The notes: generated by a model from the sequence alone, not told the origin. DNA of 64,000 nt from Microbacterium paraoxydans (GCF_900105335.1 NZ_LT629770.1:2976001-3040000), one strand, 5' to 3'; shown: positions 40,539 to 49,496, numbered from the stretch's first letter. Made by a program: numbers and translations.

Positions 40539-41981
40539 TCACTCACTCGCGTGGCGACCGAGGAAGTTGTAGACCTCGTTGTCGTCCACGCCGGGGAACA
40601 TACCGCGGGGGAGCGGCGAGAACATGTGGGTGTGCACGCGGGCGCTCGGCCATGCCCGGCCCTTCCAGCGCTCCGTGAGCTCGGCCGACGGGCGACGGCA
40701 GCACGCCTCGTCGGGGCAGGTCGACACGGCCCTGTCGTTCGTCTCGCGTCCTCGCCACCACCGGGCGTCGTCGAACGGCACGCCGACCGTGACGGAGAAC
40801 TCGCCCTCGCTCGACGACCCGGTCTGCGTGGAGCACCAGAACGTGCCGGACGGGGTGTCCGTGTACTGGTGGTGCTCGACGGTGCGGTTCTGCTCCGTGA
40901 AGGCGGAACGGGCCTGGAACTTCCGGCACACCCGCTGTCCCTCCACGGCTCCCGTCACGTCCATCGGCAGCGGCAGGTCGTCGTTCTCGTAGACGCGGGT
41001 GATGGCTCCGGTCGAGTCGACGCGCAGGAAGTGCAGCGACACGCCGAGGTGCTGCGTGAGCAGGTTGGTCATGCGCATGCCGGCGGCCTCGTGCGTCACG
41101 CCGAACCCGTCGCGGAAGTCCTCCACCGCGAGGTTGCGGTCCTTCTTCGCCTGCTGCAGGAAGGCCACCGCGGCGGTCTCCGGCATCAGGCAGCACGCCG
41201 CGAAGTAGTTGATCTCCAGGCGCTGCTGCAGGAAGTCGGCGTAGTCGGTCGGCGGCGTGTGCCCGAGCAGGCGGTGCGCCATCGCCTGCAGTGCCATGGA
41301 CCGCAGGCCGTGTCCGCCGGGGATGGATGCCGGGGGCAGGTAGATGCGGCCGTTCTCGAGGTCGGTGACGGAGCGCGTCGAGTGCGGCAGGTCGTTGACG
41401 TAGATGAGCTCGAAGCCGAGCTTCTCGGCCATGATGCTCACGGTGCGGTGGGTCAGGGCGCCCTGCGAATGGCCGGCCGCCTTGAGCTGCTTCTCCGCGA
41501 GCTTCTCGATGTCCGGGAGGTAGTTGTTCTGCGCGCGCATCCGCAGGCGCAGCTCCGTGTTGGCGCGACGGGCCTCCTCAGGGGTCGCGATGGCCTCACG
41601 CTCGCGGCGCTGCAGCTCGCGGTGCAGCCCGAGGATGGACTCGATGGTCTCGTCGCTCATGCCCTTCGTGACCCGGACGGGCGAGACCCCGAGTTGACGG
41701 AAGACCGGACTCTCCTGCGCCCGCTCCAGCTCGATCTCCAGGGCCGCGCGTCGATTCGGCGGCTCGCCGGAGATGAGGTCGGTCACCTCCGTGCCGGTGG
41801 CCTGCGCGATCGCCTGGAGGAGGGAGAGCTTGGGCTCGCGCTTGCCGTTCTCGATGAGGCTGAGCTGGGAGCCGGCGACCCCGACGACGGCTCCGAGCTC
41901 GTCGAGCGTGTAGCCCTTCTCCAGGCGGCGGTGCCGGATGCGGTGGCCGAGGGTCGTGAGGTGGATGCCGGAGGACGCCAT
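40539..41981 (-). CDS. ramB: RamB/ScfR-type transcriptional regulator
   Basis: A 480-residue XRE regulator of the short-chain fatty acyl regulator family. Residues about 8-66 form the Cro/CI HTH (LGHRIRHRRLEKGYTLDELG and SQLSLIENGKREP), followed by an IrrE-like region with a degenerate zinc motif (AHRLLGH near residue 235) and a Cys-containing C-terminal domain (CPDEACCRRP). RamB of Corynebacterium represses acetate and related carbon genes. The gene is divergent from pckG and likely controls it. ATG 41981 lies 6 bases after TAGACT, fitting a leaderless start. Naming is by similarity. Confidence 0.85.
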   Translation of the reverse strand: MASSGIHLTTLGHRIRHRRLEKGYTLDELGAVVGVAGSQLSLIENGKREPKLSLLQAIAQATGTEVTDLISGEPPNRRAALEIELERAQESPVFRQLGVSPVRVTKGMSDETIESILGLHRELQRREREAIATPEEARRANTELRLRMRAQNNYLPDIEKLAEKQLKAAGHSQGALTHRTVSIMAEKLGFELIYVNDLPHSTRSVTDLENGRIYLPPASIPGGHGLRSMALQAMAHRLLGHTPPTDYADFLQQRLEINYFAACCLMPETAAVAFLQQAKKDRNLAVEDFRDGFGVTHEAAGMRMTNLLTQHLGVSLHFLRVDSTGAITRVYENDDLPLPMDVTGAVEGQRVCRKFQARSAFTEQNRTVEHHQYTDTPSGTFWCSTQTGSSSEGEFSVTVGVPFDDARWWRGRETNDRAVSTCPDEACCRRPSAELTERWKGRAWPSARVHTHMFSPLPRGMFPGVDDNEVYNFLGRHASE

Positions 41982-41987
41982 AGTTTG

Positions 41988-41993
41988 AGTCTA
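41988..41993 (-). promoter_or_regulatory. -10 box TAGACT of the ramB-like gene
   Basis: On the minus strand TAGACT is followed by CAAACT and then the ATG at 41981, the 6-base spacing of a leaderless start. There is no Shine-Dalgarno sequence. Confidence 0.65.
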
Positions 41994-42090
41994 TCGAAAG
42001 AACCGTGATTCTTATCGCTCGATTTGGCCGAAAGTCCGCGCCGAGGGCGAAGAAGATGGAAGCAACGCCCCACACTTCGAAGGAGCAGTC

Positions 42091-43953
42091 ATGGCCATGG
42101 CCGAAGTCCTCACCCCTCGCACGTCCCCTGTCGCCCCGACGCGCACGTTCGGCACCGCCCCCTCCTACGACACCCCTGCGATGGCGGGACTCGCCGCCTG
42201 GGTCGAAGAGATCCGCGCGCTCACCCAGCCGGACGCCGTGCACTGGGTGGACGGCTCGCGCGCTGAGAACGACTGGCTGCTGCGCGGACTCGTCGACGAG
42301 GGCAAGCTCATCAAGCTGAACCCCGAGTGGCGTCCCGGCTCGTACCTGGCGCGCTCGCACCCCAGCGACGTCGCCCGCACCGAGGCCCGCACCTTCATCG
42401 CCTCGGAGCGCGAGGAGGACGCCGGCCCCACCAACAACTGGGCCGACCCCGCCGAGATGCACACGAAGATGGACGAGATCTTCGAGGGCTCGATGCGCGG
42501 TCGCACGATGTACGTCGTGCCGTTCTCGATGGGTCGCGTCGGCGGCCCCCTCTCGCACATCGGCGTGCAGATCACCGACAGCGCCTACGCGGTCGCGTCG
42601 ATCGGCATCATGACCCGCGTGGGCGACGAGGTCACCCGCCAGATCGCCGAGGGCGCGCCCTGGGTCAAGACCGTGCACTCCGTCGGCGCTCCGCTGGAGC
42701 CGGGCGAGCCGGACGTCGAGTGGCCCTGCAACGACGATAAGTACATCGTGCACTTCCCGGAGACGCTCGAGGTGTACTCGTACGGATCGGGCTACGGCGG
42801 CAACGCGATCCTCGCCAAGAAGTGCTTCGCGCTGCGCATCGCGTCGGTGATCGCCCGGGACGAGGGCTGGCTCGCCGAGCACATGCTCCTCATCCGCGTG
42901 ATCGATCCGCAGGGCAAGGCGTACCACGTGGCCGCCGCGTTCCCGTCGGCCTGCGGCAAGACCAACCTCGCGATGCTGCGTCCGACGATCCCGGGCTGGA
43001 AGGTCGAGACCCTCGGCGACGACATCGCCTGGATCCGTCCCGGCGAAGACGGACGGCTCTGGGCGATCAACCCGGAGGCCGGCTTCTTCGGCGTCGCGCC
43101 CGGCACCGGAGAGTCGACCAACGTCACCGCGGTCGAGACGCTGTGGGGCAACACGATCTTCACCAACGTCGCGCTCCGTCCCGATGGTGACGTGTGGTGG
43201 GAGGGCCTGACCGACGAGGCGCCTGCGAACCTGATCGACTGGGAGGGCAACGACTGGACGCCCGACTCCGGTCGTCCCGCGGCGCACCCCAACTCGCGCT
43301 TCACCGTGTCGGCGGCCCAGTGCCCGCAGATCTCCGAGGACTGGGAGGAGGCCGTGCCGCTCGACGTCATCCTGTTCGGCGGACGCCGCGCGAGCAACGT
43401 GCCGCTGGTCGTCGAGGCCACCGACTGGACGCACGGCGTGTTCCTGGGCTCGAACATCTCCTCCGAGCGCACGGCAGCAGCCGAGGGCACGGTCGGCGAG
43501 CTGCGCCGCGACCCCTTCGCGATGCTGCCGTTCTGCGGCTACAACATGGCCGACTACTTCGGTCACTGGCTGAAGGTCGGCCGCGGCCTGCGGTTCGACC
43601 GTGCACCGCGCATCTTCCAGGTGAACTGGTTCCGTCGCGGAGCGGACGGCCGGTTCCTCTGGCCCGGATTCGGCGACAACTCCCGCGTCGTCGACTGGAT
43701 CATCCGCCGGGTGGCCGGTGACGTGCCGGCGGTGGACAGCCCCATCGGACGCCTGCCGCGCGTGGAGGACCTCAACCTCGACGGCCTCGACATCCCCGCG
43801 GAAGACCTCGACGAGCTCTTCTCGGTCGACCCCGAGGCGTGGAAGGCCGAGGCCGACCTCACGGAGGAGTTCTACGACACCTTCGGCGACCGCGTCCCGG
43901 CCGCGCTGCGCACCGAGCTCGCGTCGCTGCGCTACCGCCTCGCGAAGGCCTAG
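42091..43953 (+). CDS. pckG: Phosphoenolpyruvate carboxykinase (GTP)
   Basis: A 620-residue GTP-dependent PEPCK, which converts oxaloacetate and GTP to PEP in gluconeogenesis. The PEPCK nucleotide loop FPSACGKTN with the active Cys is near residues 283-291, and the metal/kinase motif region [13 protein letters not shown] follows; [10 protein letters not shown] and [19 protein letters not shown] are typical of the GTP class. Length is normal for actinobacteria. ATG 42091 follows AAGGAG; a second in-frame ATG lies at 42097. It is divergent from the RamB-like regulator. Confidence 0.97.
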   Translation: MAMAEVLTPRTSPVAPTRTFGTAPSYDTPAMAGLAAWVEEIRALTQPDAVHWVDGSRAENDWLLRGLVDEGKLIKLNPEWRPGSYLARSHPSDVARTEARTFIASEREEDAGPTNNWADPAEMHTKMDEIFEGSMRGRTMYVVPFSMGRVGGPLSHIGVQITDSAYAVASIGIMTRVGDEVTRQIAEGAPWVKTVHSVGAPLEPGEPDVEWPCNDDKYIVHFPETLEVYSYGSGYGGNAILAKKCFALRIASVIARDEGWLAEHMLLIRVIDPQGKAYHVAAAFPSACGKTNLAMLRPTIPGWKVETLGDDIAWIRPGEDGRLWAINPEAGFFGVAPGTGESTNVTAVETLWGNTIFTNVALRPDGDVWWEGLTDEAPANLIDWEGNDWTPDSGRPAAHPNSRFTVSAAQCPQISEDWEEAVPLDVILFGGRRASNVPLVVEATDWTHGVFLGSNISSERTAAAEGTVGELRRDPFAMLPFCGYNMADYFGHWLKVGRGLRFDRAPRIFQVNWFRRGADGRFLWPGFGDNSRVVDWIIRRVAGDVPAVDSPIGRLPRVEDLNLDGLDIPAEDLDELFSVDPEAWKAEADLTEEFYDTFGDRVPAALRTELASLRYRLAKA

Positions 43954-43964
43954 CCCCCAAGACC

Positions 43965-43990
43965 GGTGCCGGTTCGGGGGAGCCGGCACC
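43965..43990 (+). terminator. Hairpin after pckG
   Basis: GGTGCCGG (43965-43972) pairs with CCGGCACC (43983-43990), 12 bases after the pckG stop. A likely terminator without a U-run. Confidence 0.55.
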
Positions 43991-44017
43991 CTCGGCCTTC
44001 GGGTCGAGACAGACCCG

Positions 44018-44175
44018 CGAAGGCGGGGCATCAGAGACGAACCCATGGCTGAGTGGTCTCCGACGCCCCGCCTTCGTGGCACCCACTTCCGCCGAGACCC
44101 CGGTTTCGCGTCGAGACCCCGCCCCGCATACGTGCGGAAGGCGGGGTCTCGGCGGAAACGCGGGGTCTCAGCGGC
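44018..44175. repeat. Nested palindromes with GGTCTCGGCGGAAA arms
   Basis: Two inverted repeats lie side by side. CGCGAAGGCGGGGC...GAGAC (from 44018) pairs with GTCTC...GCCCCGCCTTCG (to about 44077), and TTCCGCCGAGACCCCG...GAGACCCCGCC (from 44090) pairs with GGCGGGGTCTCGGCGGAA...CGGGGTCTC (to about 44170). They fill the gap between convergent pckG and the ABC exporter. Confidence 0.7.
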
Positions 44176-44218
44176 GGGTAGGGGGTAGGGGGTAGGGGGT
44201 AGGGGGTAGGGGGGGGGG
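44176..44218. repeat. Five GTAGGGG heptamers followed by a 10-G run
   Basis: GTAGGGG repeats with period 7 (T at 44179, 44186, 44193, 44200, 44207), then ten G. The plus strand has several G4-run groups and could fold into a G-quadruplex. The C-rich complement is on the strand that ends the exporter transcript. Confidence 0.9.
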
Positions 44219-44233
44219 AGGGGGGAGAGGGGG

Positions 44234-46120
44234 TCAGGCGAGGAGCTGGTGGCGGGCGAGGTCGCGGTAGAGCGGAGTCGACTCCACGAGCTCGGCGTGG
44301 GTGCCCTGTCCGACGACCACGCCGTCCTGCAGCACCACGATGAGGTCGCTGTCGACGACGGTGGACAGACGATGCGCGATCACGACGAGCGTGCGGTCCG
44401 TGGCGACCGCGTCGATGGCCTCGCGCATGCGCTGCTCGTTCACGCCGTCGAGCGACGAGGTCGACTCGTCCAGCAGGAGGATCGGGGCGTCCGTGAGGAG
44501 TGCCCGGGCGATCGCGAGCCGCTGCCGTTCGCCGCCGGAGAGCATCACGCCGTCCTCACCGACCGGAGCGTCGACCCCGAGGGGGTTCCGCTCCAGCACG
44601 TCGCCGAGGTTCACGGCGCGGAGCACGCGCTCGCAGTCCGCATCGGTGGCGCCGGGGGAAGCGAGACGCAGGTTCTCGGCGAGGGTGCCGGCGAGGGTCG
44701 GGGCGTCCTGCTCGACGTAGCCGAAGTGCGCGCGCAGCTCGTCGCGCGCGTAGGTGCGGGTGTCGTGTCCCTTCAGGCGGATGGAGCCGCCCGTCGGGTC
44801 GTAGAAGCGCTCGATGAGGGAGAGGATGGTGCTCTTCCCCGCCCCGCTGGGACCGACCAGCGCCACCCGTGCCCCGCGTGGGACCGCGAACGACACCCCG
44901 CGGAGCACCTCGTGGTCCTGCGGGTCGACGGCGGCCTCGGTCTGCTCCAGGTGCGCATCGGCGAGCAGGGTCTGCGCCTCCCTCGCGGCGGCGCGGCGGG
45001 CGGCGACGACGTTCTCCGGGTAGCGGAACCGCACGTCGCGGAACTCCAGGGCGGGGGCGTCCGCACCGGGCTCCTCGTCACGGGGCAGAGCGGCGGCGGT
45101 GGCGGCGTCGTCCTGGGTCTCGGTCGGCAGGTCGAGGACCTCTTGGATGCGGCCGAGCGCGCCGAGGGCCTGGTTGACGGAGGTGATCGCGCCGAACGTC
45201 GAGGCGAGGGGCATCACCAGCAGGAAGAGGAACATCACGAACGAGATGAGGGCCGCGATCGAGATGGCTCCGGCGGCGACGCGGAAGCCGCCCACGCCGA
45301 GCACGACGAGCAGGGAAAGCTGGAGGGCGATGCCGGCGACCGGCACCACGAGCGAGGAGATCTTCGCGATCCGCACGCCGATGCCATAGGCCTCAGAGGC
45401 CCGCTCCGTCACCGCCGCGGTCTCCCGCTCGGTCGCGCCCGAGGCCCGGATGGTGCGGATGGACCCGACGGCCCGCTCGACGCCCGAGGCCAGCTCGCCG
45501 ACCTTCTCCTGCTGGGCGGTGGACGCCGTGCGGATCCGGCCGCTGAGGGCGACGACGACCACGACGGAGACGCCGATCACCACGACGATGAGCAGCAGCA
45601 GCACGGGGTCGATGAGCAGCATCGCGATCAGCGCCCCGGCGAAGAGGACGACGTTGCCGACCGCGTCGGCGAGCCCCTGCGTGAGGACGGCATAGAGGAG
45701 CGTGGTGTCGGTGCCCACACGGGAGACGAGGTCGCCGGTGCGCCGTGCGTCGAACTCGGACGTCGGCAGGTGAAGGATGCGGGCGATGAGCTTGCGGCGG
45801 CTGGAGTAGACGACCGCGGTGCCGGTGCGCTGCAGCAGGTAGTGCTGGAACCCCGAGATGATCGACGACACGATCACGAAACCGACGAGCAGCCACACGA
45901 GCACGCCGATCGTGCCGTCGGATTGCACGGCCTCGATGACCTGGCCGACGAGGAGGGGCTGCACGAGGGAGGTCGCGGCGCCGAACACGCTGAGGACGGC
46001 GACGACGACGAGGGTGCGCTTGTGCTCGAAGAGGAAGGGGAGGAGCTGGCGGAAGGTGGCGCGGGGCCCGTCGGCCGGTGCGCCCCGTCCGCGTCGGCGT
46101 GCTGTCGCCGTGCGGGACAT
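44234..46120 (-). CDS. ABC exporter, permease-ATPase half transporter
   Basis: A 628-residue type IV ABC exporter (MsbA/LmrA-like), working as a homodimer or with a partner. Six membrane segments lie in residues about 35-330, with TGDLVSRVGTDTTLL as the coupling-helix region. The ATPase domain (about 370-628) has GPSGAGKST, YVEQDAPTLAGT (Q-loop), LSGGERQRLAIARAL and ILLLDESTSSLDG. A 50-residue insert with REAQTLLADAHLEQTEAAVD lies just before Walker A. ATG 46120 follows GAGG; the frame upstream is not protein-like. Substrate unknown; multidrug or lipid export is usual. Confidence 0.9.
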   Translation of the reverse strand: MSRTATARRRGRGAPADGPRATFRQLLPFLFEHKRTLVVVAVLSVFGAATSLVQPLLVGQVIEAVQSDGTIGVLVWLLVGFVIVSSIISGFQHYLLQRTGTAVVYSSRRKLIARILHLPTSEFDARRTGDLVSRVGTDTTLLYAVLTQGLADAVGNVVLFAGALIAMLLIDPVLLLLIVVVIGVSVVVVVALSGRIRTASTAQQEKVGELASGVERAVGSIRTIRASGATERETAAVTERASEAYGIGVRIAKISSLVVPVAGIALQLSLLVVLGVGGFRVAAGAISIAALISFVMFLFLLVMPLASTFGAITSVNQALGALGRIQEVLDLPTETQDDAATAAALPRDEEPGADAPALEFRDVRFRYPENVVAARRAAAREAQTLLADAHLEQTEAAVDPQDHEVLRGVSFAVPRGARVALVGPSGAGKSTILSLIERFYDPTGGSIRLKGHDTRTYARDELRAHFGYVEQDAPTLAGTLAENLRLASPGATDADCERVLRAVNLGDVLERNPLGVDAPVGEDGVMLSGGERQRLAIARALLTDAPILLLDESTSSLDGVNEQRMREAIDAVATDRTLVVIAHRLSTVVDSDLIVVLQDGVVVGQGTHAELVESTPLYRDLARHQLLA

Positions 46121-46196
46121 GGGGGACCTCGATCTGGAGATGGTACTTCGACCGTACTCGGGGGACGGTCGTTTCCTATGGGGCGGCTGTATGGGC

Positions 46197-46403
46197 TTAG
46201 GTGCGACCGAAGCGCCGATGTGCCGCCTGCTTGGTGACGCCGAGGGCACTCGCGATCGCCTGCCACGAGTAGCCGCTCGTGCGGGCGCGACGGACCTGCG
46301 CCTCTTCGGCGCGCGCGAGCTCCTTGCGCAGCGCGGCCAGGCGGTGGAGTTCGGCGAGGGGTTCGCCGCCTTCGGCCGCGGCGATGGTGGTCGGTTGAGA
46401 CAT
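46197..46403 (-). CDS. Small helix-turn-helix protein, 68 residues
   Basis: A 68-residue protein with an HTH of the AsnC/ParB-like type in residues 45-66 (SWQAIASALGVTKQAAHRRF) and an Ala/Glu-rich helix before it. Similar small proteins in actinobacteria lack a known role. ATG 46403 has a perfect AAGGAGGT 4 bases upstream. Its promoter region holds two 20-bp palindromes of identical form (GCGTCAA-N6-TTGACGC), probably its own operator. It is followed by the ABC exporter after a 76-base gap with its own promoter-like sequence. Confidence 0.75.
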   Translation of the reverse strand: MSQPTTIAAAEGGEPLAELHRLAALRKELARAEEAQVRRARTSGYSWQAIASALGVTKQAAHRRFGRT

Positions 46404-46416
46404 GGGGACCTCCTTC

Positions 46417-46436
46417 GCGTCAATATTCGTTGACGC
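46417..46436. promoter_or_regulatory. 20-bp palindrome GCGTCAA-N6-TTGACGC, copy 1
   Basis: GCGTCAATATTCGTTGACGC. It contains GAATAT on the minus strand, a likely -10 box of the small HTH gene, and ends 13 bases before its start codon. Its centre is 29 bp from that of copy 2. Confidence 0.8.
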
Positions 46437-46445
46437 GGCGGGCCC

Positions 46446-46465
46446 GCGTCAAGAAGTGTTGACGC
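46446..46465. promoter_or_regulatory. 20-bp palindrome GCGTCAA-N6-TTGACGC, copy 2
   Basis: GCGTCAAGAAGTGTTGACGC has the same arms and spacing as copy 1. Its left arm supplies TTGACG on the minus strand, suitably placed as the -35 box of the HTH gene, and it lies about 60-80 bases upstream of the antitoxin start on the plus strand. Confidence 0.8.
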
Positions 46466-46522
46466 GCACTTTGTCCACAGCACGGCCTCGCCCGCATGTG
46501 GAGCGCATGCGATGCTGACAGG

Positions 46523-46768
46523 ATGGCTCGCATGCTGCAAGTGAGGAACCTGCCCGATGAGGTTCACGCCCGGCTCAAAGAGCGTGCCGCGGCGGAACGC
46601 ATGAGCCTGTCGGACTACGTCGCGCGCGAGTTGGAAGACCTCGTCCGGTACCGCAGCAATGCCGCGCTCCTCGAGGCGTCGCGGGCACGGGCGCGCGCGG
46701 CCGGCGTCTCCCTGACGCGCGAGGGCATCCTCGCCGCCCGTGATCGCGAACGGGACGAGCGCGAGTGA
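46523..46768 (+). CDS. FitA/VapB-type ribbon-helix-helix antitoxin
   Basis: An 81-residue antitoxin. Residues 1-45 form the ribbon-helix-helix (LQVRNLPDEVHARLKERAAAERMSLSDYVARELE read across strand and helices), a DNA-binding fold that represses its own promoter and, with its C-terminal tail, blocks the toxin. ATG 46523 is given; ATG 46532 is possible because CAGGAT lies 7 bases before it. The stop overlaps the toxin start (GTGA, 46765-46768), typical of such pairs. Confidence 0.85.
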   Translation: MARMLQVRNLPDEVHARLKERAAAERMSLSDYVARELEDLVRYRSNAALLEASRARARAAGVSLTREGILAARDRERDERE

Positions 46769-47151
46769 GCGGGACGTCCGAGGCGGTCGTGCTCGATGCC
46801 TCGGCGGCGATCGAGGCACTGCTCGGCGAGGAGGTCTGGGCGCACGGCGAGGAGTTCCATGCACACGCGGGTCTCGATATCGAGGTCCTCTCCGTGCTCC
46901 GACGCCTCACGATGCGGTCCTCGATGCCGGCGCATGCCGCTCGTGAGGCTCTCGACGCGTTCGGAGCGCTGGAGATCACCCGCCATCCGCTGCGTCGTCT
47001 CATCCCACGGATCTGGACGCTGCGCGAGGACGTCTCCGCGTACGACGCCGGTTATGTCGCGCTCGCCGAGGCCCTCGACGTCCCTCTGCTCACGGCCGAT
47101 CACCGGCTGGCGAAGACGGCGGCCCGGTACTGCGACGTCGTGGTGCTGTGA
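46765..47151 (+). CDS. vapC: PIN-domain toxin (VapC/FitB type)
   Basis: A 128-residue PIN ribonuclease, expected to cleave RNA and stop translation when free of its antitoxin. The four acidic residues are present: D11 in VLDASAA, E40 in LDIEVLS, D94 in YDAGYVALAE and D112 in LLTADHRLA. Starts at GTG 46765 overlapping the antitoxin gene. The full set of catalytic residues suggests an active toxin. Target RNA is unknown. Confidence 0.92.
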   Translation: MSGTSEAVVLDASAAIEALLGEEVWAHGEEFHAHAGLDIEVLSVLRRLTMRSSMPAHAAREALDAFGALEITRHPLRRLIPRIWTLREDVSAYDAGYVALAEALDVPLLTADHRLAKTAARYCDVVVL

Positions 47152-47202
47152 GCACCCGGCCAGGCGAGAACACCCCACCCGCTCCGAGACTAGGGTGAGC
47201 GG

Positions 47203-47823
47203 ATGCCGGAGAAGTGGATACTGTTCGACGTCGGCGGCGTGCTCGAGGTCGTCGACGATGACGCCTGGCAGGACCAGTGGTGGTCGCGCTGGTGCCGTGA
47301 GGCTGATGTCACGCGCCAGGAGGCGGACGAGCGCCTGGCAGCCGCGGCGCTTCCGAGAATCGACCTCGAAGCGGGAGTAGCTGAGGCGTTCTGGGAGGGA
47401 CTCGGGGCGGTGCTGCGTCTCGACAGTGACCGCCAGGCGCAGATGCGTGCGGAGTTCTGGGATTCCTACTGCGGTCATGCCGACTCGGAGCTGATCGCGC
47501 ACGCCGCGACGTTGCGGGGAAGGGCGAGGGTGGCGATCCTCTCGAACTCGGCGGACGGCGCGCGCGAGGAGGAGGAACGGCGCTACGGGTTCTCTGCGGT
47601 GTTCGATCCCATTTGTTACAGCCACGAGCTGGGAGTGGCGAAACCCGACGCCCGGGCGTACCGCAGCGCGCTCCAACGGATGGATGCGGCCCCGGAGGAT
47701 GTCCTCTTCATCGATGACCACGTGGAGGCCGTCCGCGGCGCCCGTGAGATCGGAATGTCAGCGCTCCTCCACCGGAGCACCCCGCAGACCGTAGCCGCGA
47801 TCGAGCAGTTCCTCCGGGCCTGA
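47203..47823 (+). CDS. HAD-superfamily hydrolase (HAD-IA type)
   Basis: A 206-residue HAD hydrolase. Motif I reads FDVGGVLEV, so the first Asp is present but the second acidic residue is Gly, as in the DLGxV branch (for example YihX-like phosphatases). Motif II is ILSNSADG, Lys in VAKPDARAY and motif IV FIDDHVEAVRGA. It probably removes phosphate from a small molecule. ATG 47203 lies 6 bases after TAGGGT (47191-47196), fitting a leaderless start. A strong hairpin ends the gene. Confidence 0.88.
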   Translation: MPEKWILFDVGGVLEVVDDDAWQDQWWSRWCREADVTRQEADERLAAAALPRIDLEAGVAEAFWEGLGAVLRLDSDRQAQMRAEFWDSYCGHADSELIAHAATLRGRARVAILSNSADGAREEEERRYGFSAVFDPICYSHELGVAKPDARAYRSALQRMDAAPEDVLFIDDHVEAVRGAREIGMSALLHRSTPQTVAAIEQFLRA

Positions 47824-47838
47824 GCGCACCATGACAGC

Positions 47839-47874
47839 GAACGGCGCCCGTGTCCGAGGACACGGGCGCCGTTC
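47839..47874. terminator. 17-bp inverted repeat, bidirectional terminator
   Basis: GAACGGCGCCCGTGTCC (47839-47855) pairs exactly with GGACACGGGCGCCGTTC (47858-47874) between the convergent HAD and MHS symporter genes. Confidence 0.85.
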
Positions 47875-47890
47875 GTCGTTCGGTCGGCCT

Positions 47891-49351
47891 CTAGAGCTCG
47901 ACGGCGGAGGCGAGGCCGAGGTCGTCCTCGTAGTCGTGGTCCTTCGTCTCCGGGGTGAAGATGAGTGCGATGAAGGTCAGCACCGCCATCGACGAGAGGT
48001 ACAGCCCCACGAGCCACGGCTCGCCGCCGACGGCCGCCCACAGGGCCACCGCGATGAACGGTGCCACGGCCGCACCGAGGATCGACGACACGTTGTACGC
48101 GATCGCGGAGCCGGAGTAGCGAACGTTCGTCGGGAAGAGCTCCGGCAGGAGTGCCCCCATCGGCCCGAACGTCGTGCCCATGAGCATGAAGCCGAACACG
48201 AGGAAGGCCTGGGTGAGAGCGCCGGTGAACTTCGGGTCCGCCTGCGGGAGCAGGAAGATGTTGAACGACAGGCCGAAGACGACGATGAGTCCGGTGACCC
48301 ACAGCAGCAGCTTGCGGCGCCCGATGGCGTCGGCGATCGGCCCGGACAGCAGTGTGAAGATGCCGAAGAACACGACGCCGATGATCTGCATGAGCACGAA
48401 GTCCGTGTAGCCGAAGCCGAGGCCCGGGTAGAACTGCGCCGCGAACGCGCTCGGGTCGAAGTCCTTTCCGGTCGCCTCCGCGGCAGCACGGGCGGCGGCC
48501 GAGGCGGTCTCGAGGTCGGCGGCCTTCGTGCCGTAGGTGAGCGTGAAGTTCGTCATCAGGTAGAACAGCACGTACGTCGCCAGCATGATGAACGTGCCGA
48601 GGATGAGCTGCTTCCAGTGGTGCCGGAACACGGTCGCGAGCGGGAGCTTGCGGATGGCCCCGGTCTTCTCCGCCTTCTTGAACGTGTCCGACTCGACGAG
48701 CCGGAGCCGCACCCACAGGCCGATGATGACCATGACGGCGGAGAACAGGAACGGCACGCGCCAGCCCCAGGAGAGGAAGGCCTCGGACTTCAGCGCCGGG
48801 TCCTCGGGGTGGGGGAGTGCGAAGTTGATGGCGAGGAAGATGCCGTTCGCGATGATGAAGCCCAGCGGTGCGCCGAGCTGCGGGAACGAGCCATACCAGG
48901 CGCGCTTGCCCTTCGGGGCGTTCTCGGTGGCCACCAGCGCCGCGCCCGACCACTCGCCGCCCAGCGCGAAGCCCTGGGCGAGACGGAGGATCAGCAGGAG
49001 CAGCGGGGCGACCCAGCCGATCTGCTGGAAGGTGGGCAGGAGACCGATCACGAACGTCGCGATACCCATGGTGAGGAGCGATGCGACGAGGGTGGCCTTG
49101 CGCCCGAACTTGTCGCCGAAGTGACCGAAGACGACGGCGCCGATCGGGCGGGCGACCATCGCCGCGCCGAAGACGGCGAACGACGACAGCAGCGACGCGG
49201 TGTCGTTCGTGCTGGGGAAGAAGAGCGTGGGGAAGACGAGCACGGCTGCCGTCGCATAGACGTAGAAGTCGTAGAACTCGATGGTGGTGCCGACGAGGCT
49301 CGCGGTGATGACGCGCGAGCGGGGGTTCGCGGGGGTGGTGGCGGTGCTCAA
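47891..49351 (-). CDS. MFS metabolite:H+ symporter (MHS family)
   Basis: A 486-residue 12-TM MFS transporter of the metabolite:H+ symporter family (ShiA/ProP-like), an importer of organic acids or osmolytes. Typical strings: GTTIEFYDFYVYATAAVLVFP in TM1, RPIGAVVFGHFGDKFGRKATL in the TM2-3 loop, and RLAQGFALGGEWSGAALVATE in TM4. A 30-residue extra loop ([19 protein letters not shown]) lies between TM7 and TM8. It starts with TTG 49351, supported by GGAG 5 bases upstream; no ATG or GTG fits better. Substrate unknown. Confidence 0.9.
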   Translation of the reverse strand: MSTATTPANPRSRVITASLVGTTIEFYDFYVYATAAVLVFPTLFFPSTNDTASLLSSFAVFGAAMVARPIGAVVFGHFGDKFGRKATLVASLLTMGIATFVIGLLPTFQQIGWVAPLLLLILRLAQGFALGGEWSGAALVATENAPKGKRAWYGSFPQLGAPLGFIIANGIFLAINFALPHPEDPALKSEAFLSWGWRVPFLFSAVMVIIGLWVRLRLVESDTFKKAEKTGAIRKLPLATVFRHHWKQLILGTFIMLATYVLFYLMTNFTLTYGTKAADLETASAAARAAAEATGKDFDPSAFAAQFYPGLGFGYTDFVLMQIIGVVFFGIFTLLSGPIADAIGRRKLLLWVTGLIVVFGLSFNIFLLPQADPKFTGALTQAFLVFGFMLMGTTFGPMGALLPELFPTNVRYSGSAIAYNVSSILGAAVAPFIAVALWAAVGGEPWLVGLYLSSMAVLTFIALIFTPETKDHDYEDDLGLASAVEL

Positions 49352-49496
49352 GGGGTCTCCGATCCTCCGCCGGTATACCAGCGGACTCGGGCGAGTCTAC
49401 GCCTTCCTGGGAGTTCGCTGGACGTTCATGACGGGTCGGGGTCGAGCGCGTCGGTGCCCCCGCGTAGAGTCGGGGGAGACCGGCCGGAGGGGGACG

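Noticed and set aside
44176..44218. Telomere-like sequence marking a replicon end
   Set aside because: Genes continue normally on both sides and the tract is only five units; a simple-sequence repeat is enough to explain it.
47203..47823. HAD protein as inactive because motif I lacks the second Asp
   Set aside because: DVGGVL/DLGxV forms occur in active HAD-IA phosphatases, so the change alone does not show loss of activity.
49281..49496. N-terminal extension of the phosphodiesterase
   Set aside because: The metallophosphoesterase fold starts at MTTRMLLLADTH with a good ribosome site; the upstream part overlaps the symporter promoter.
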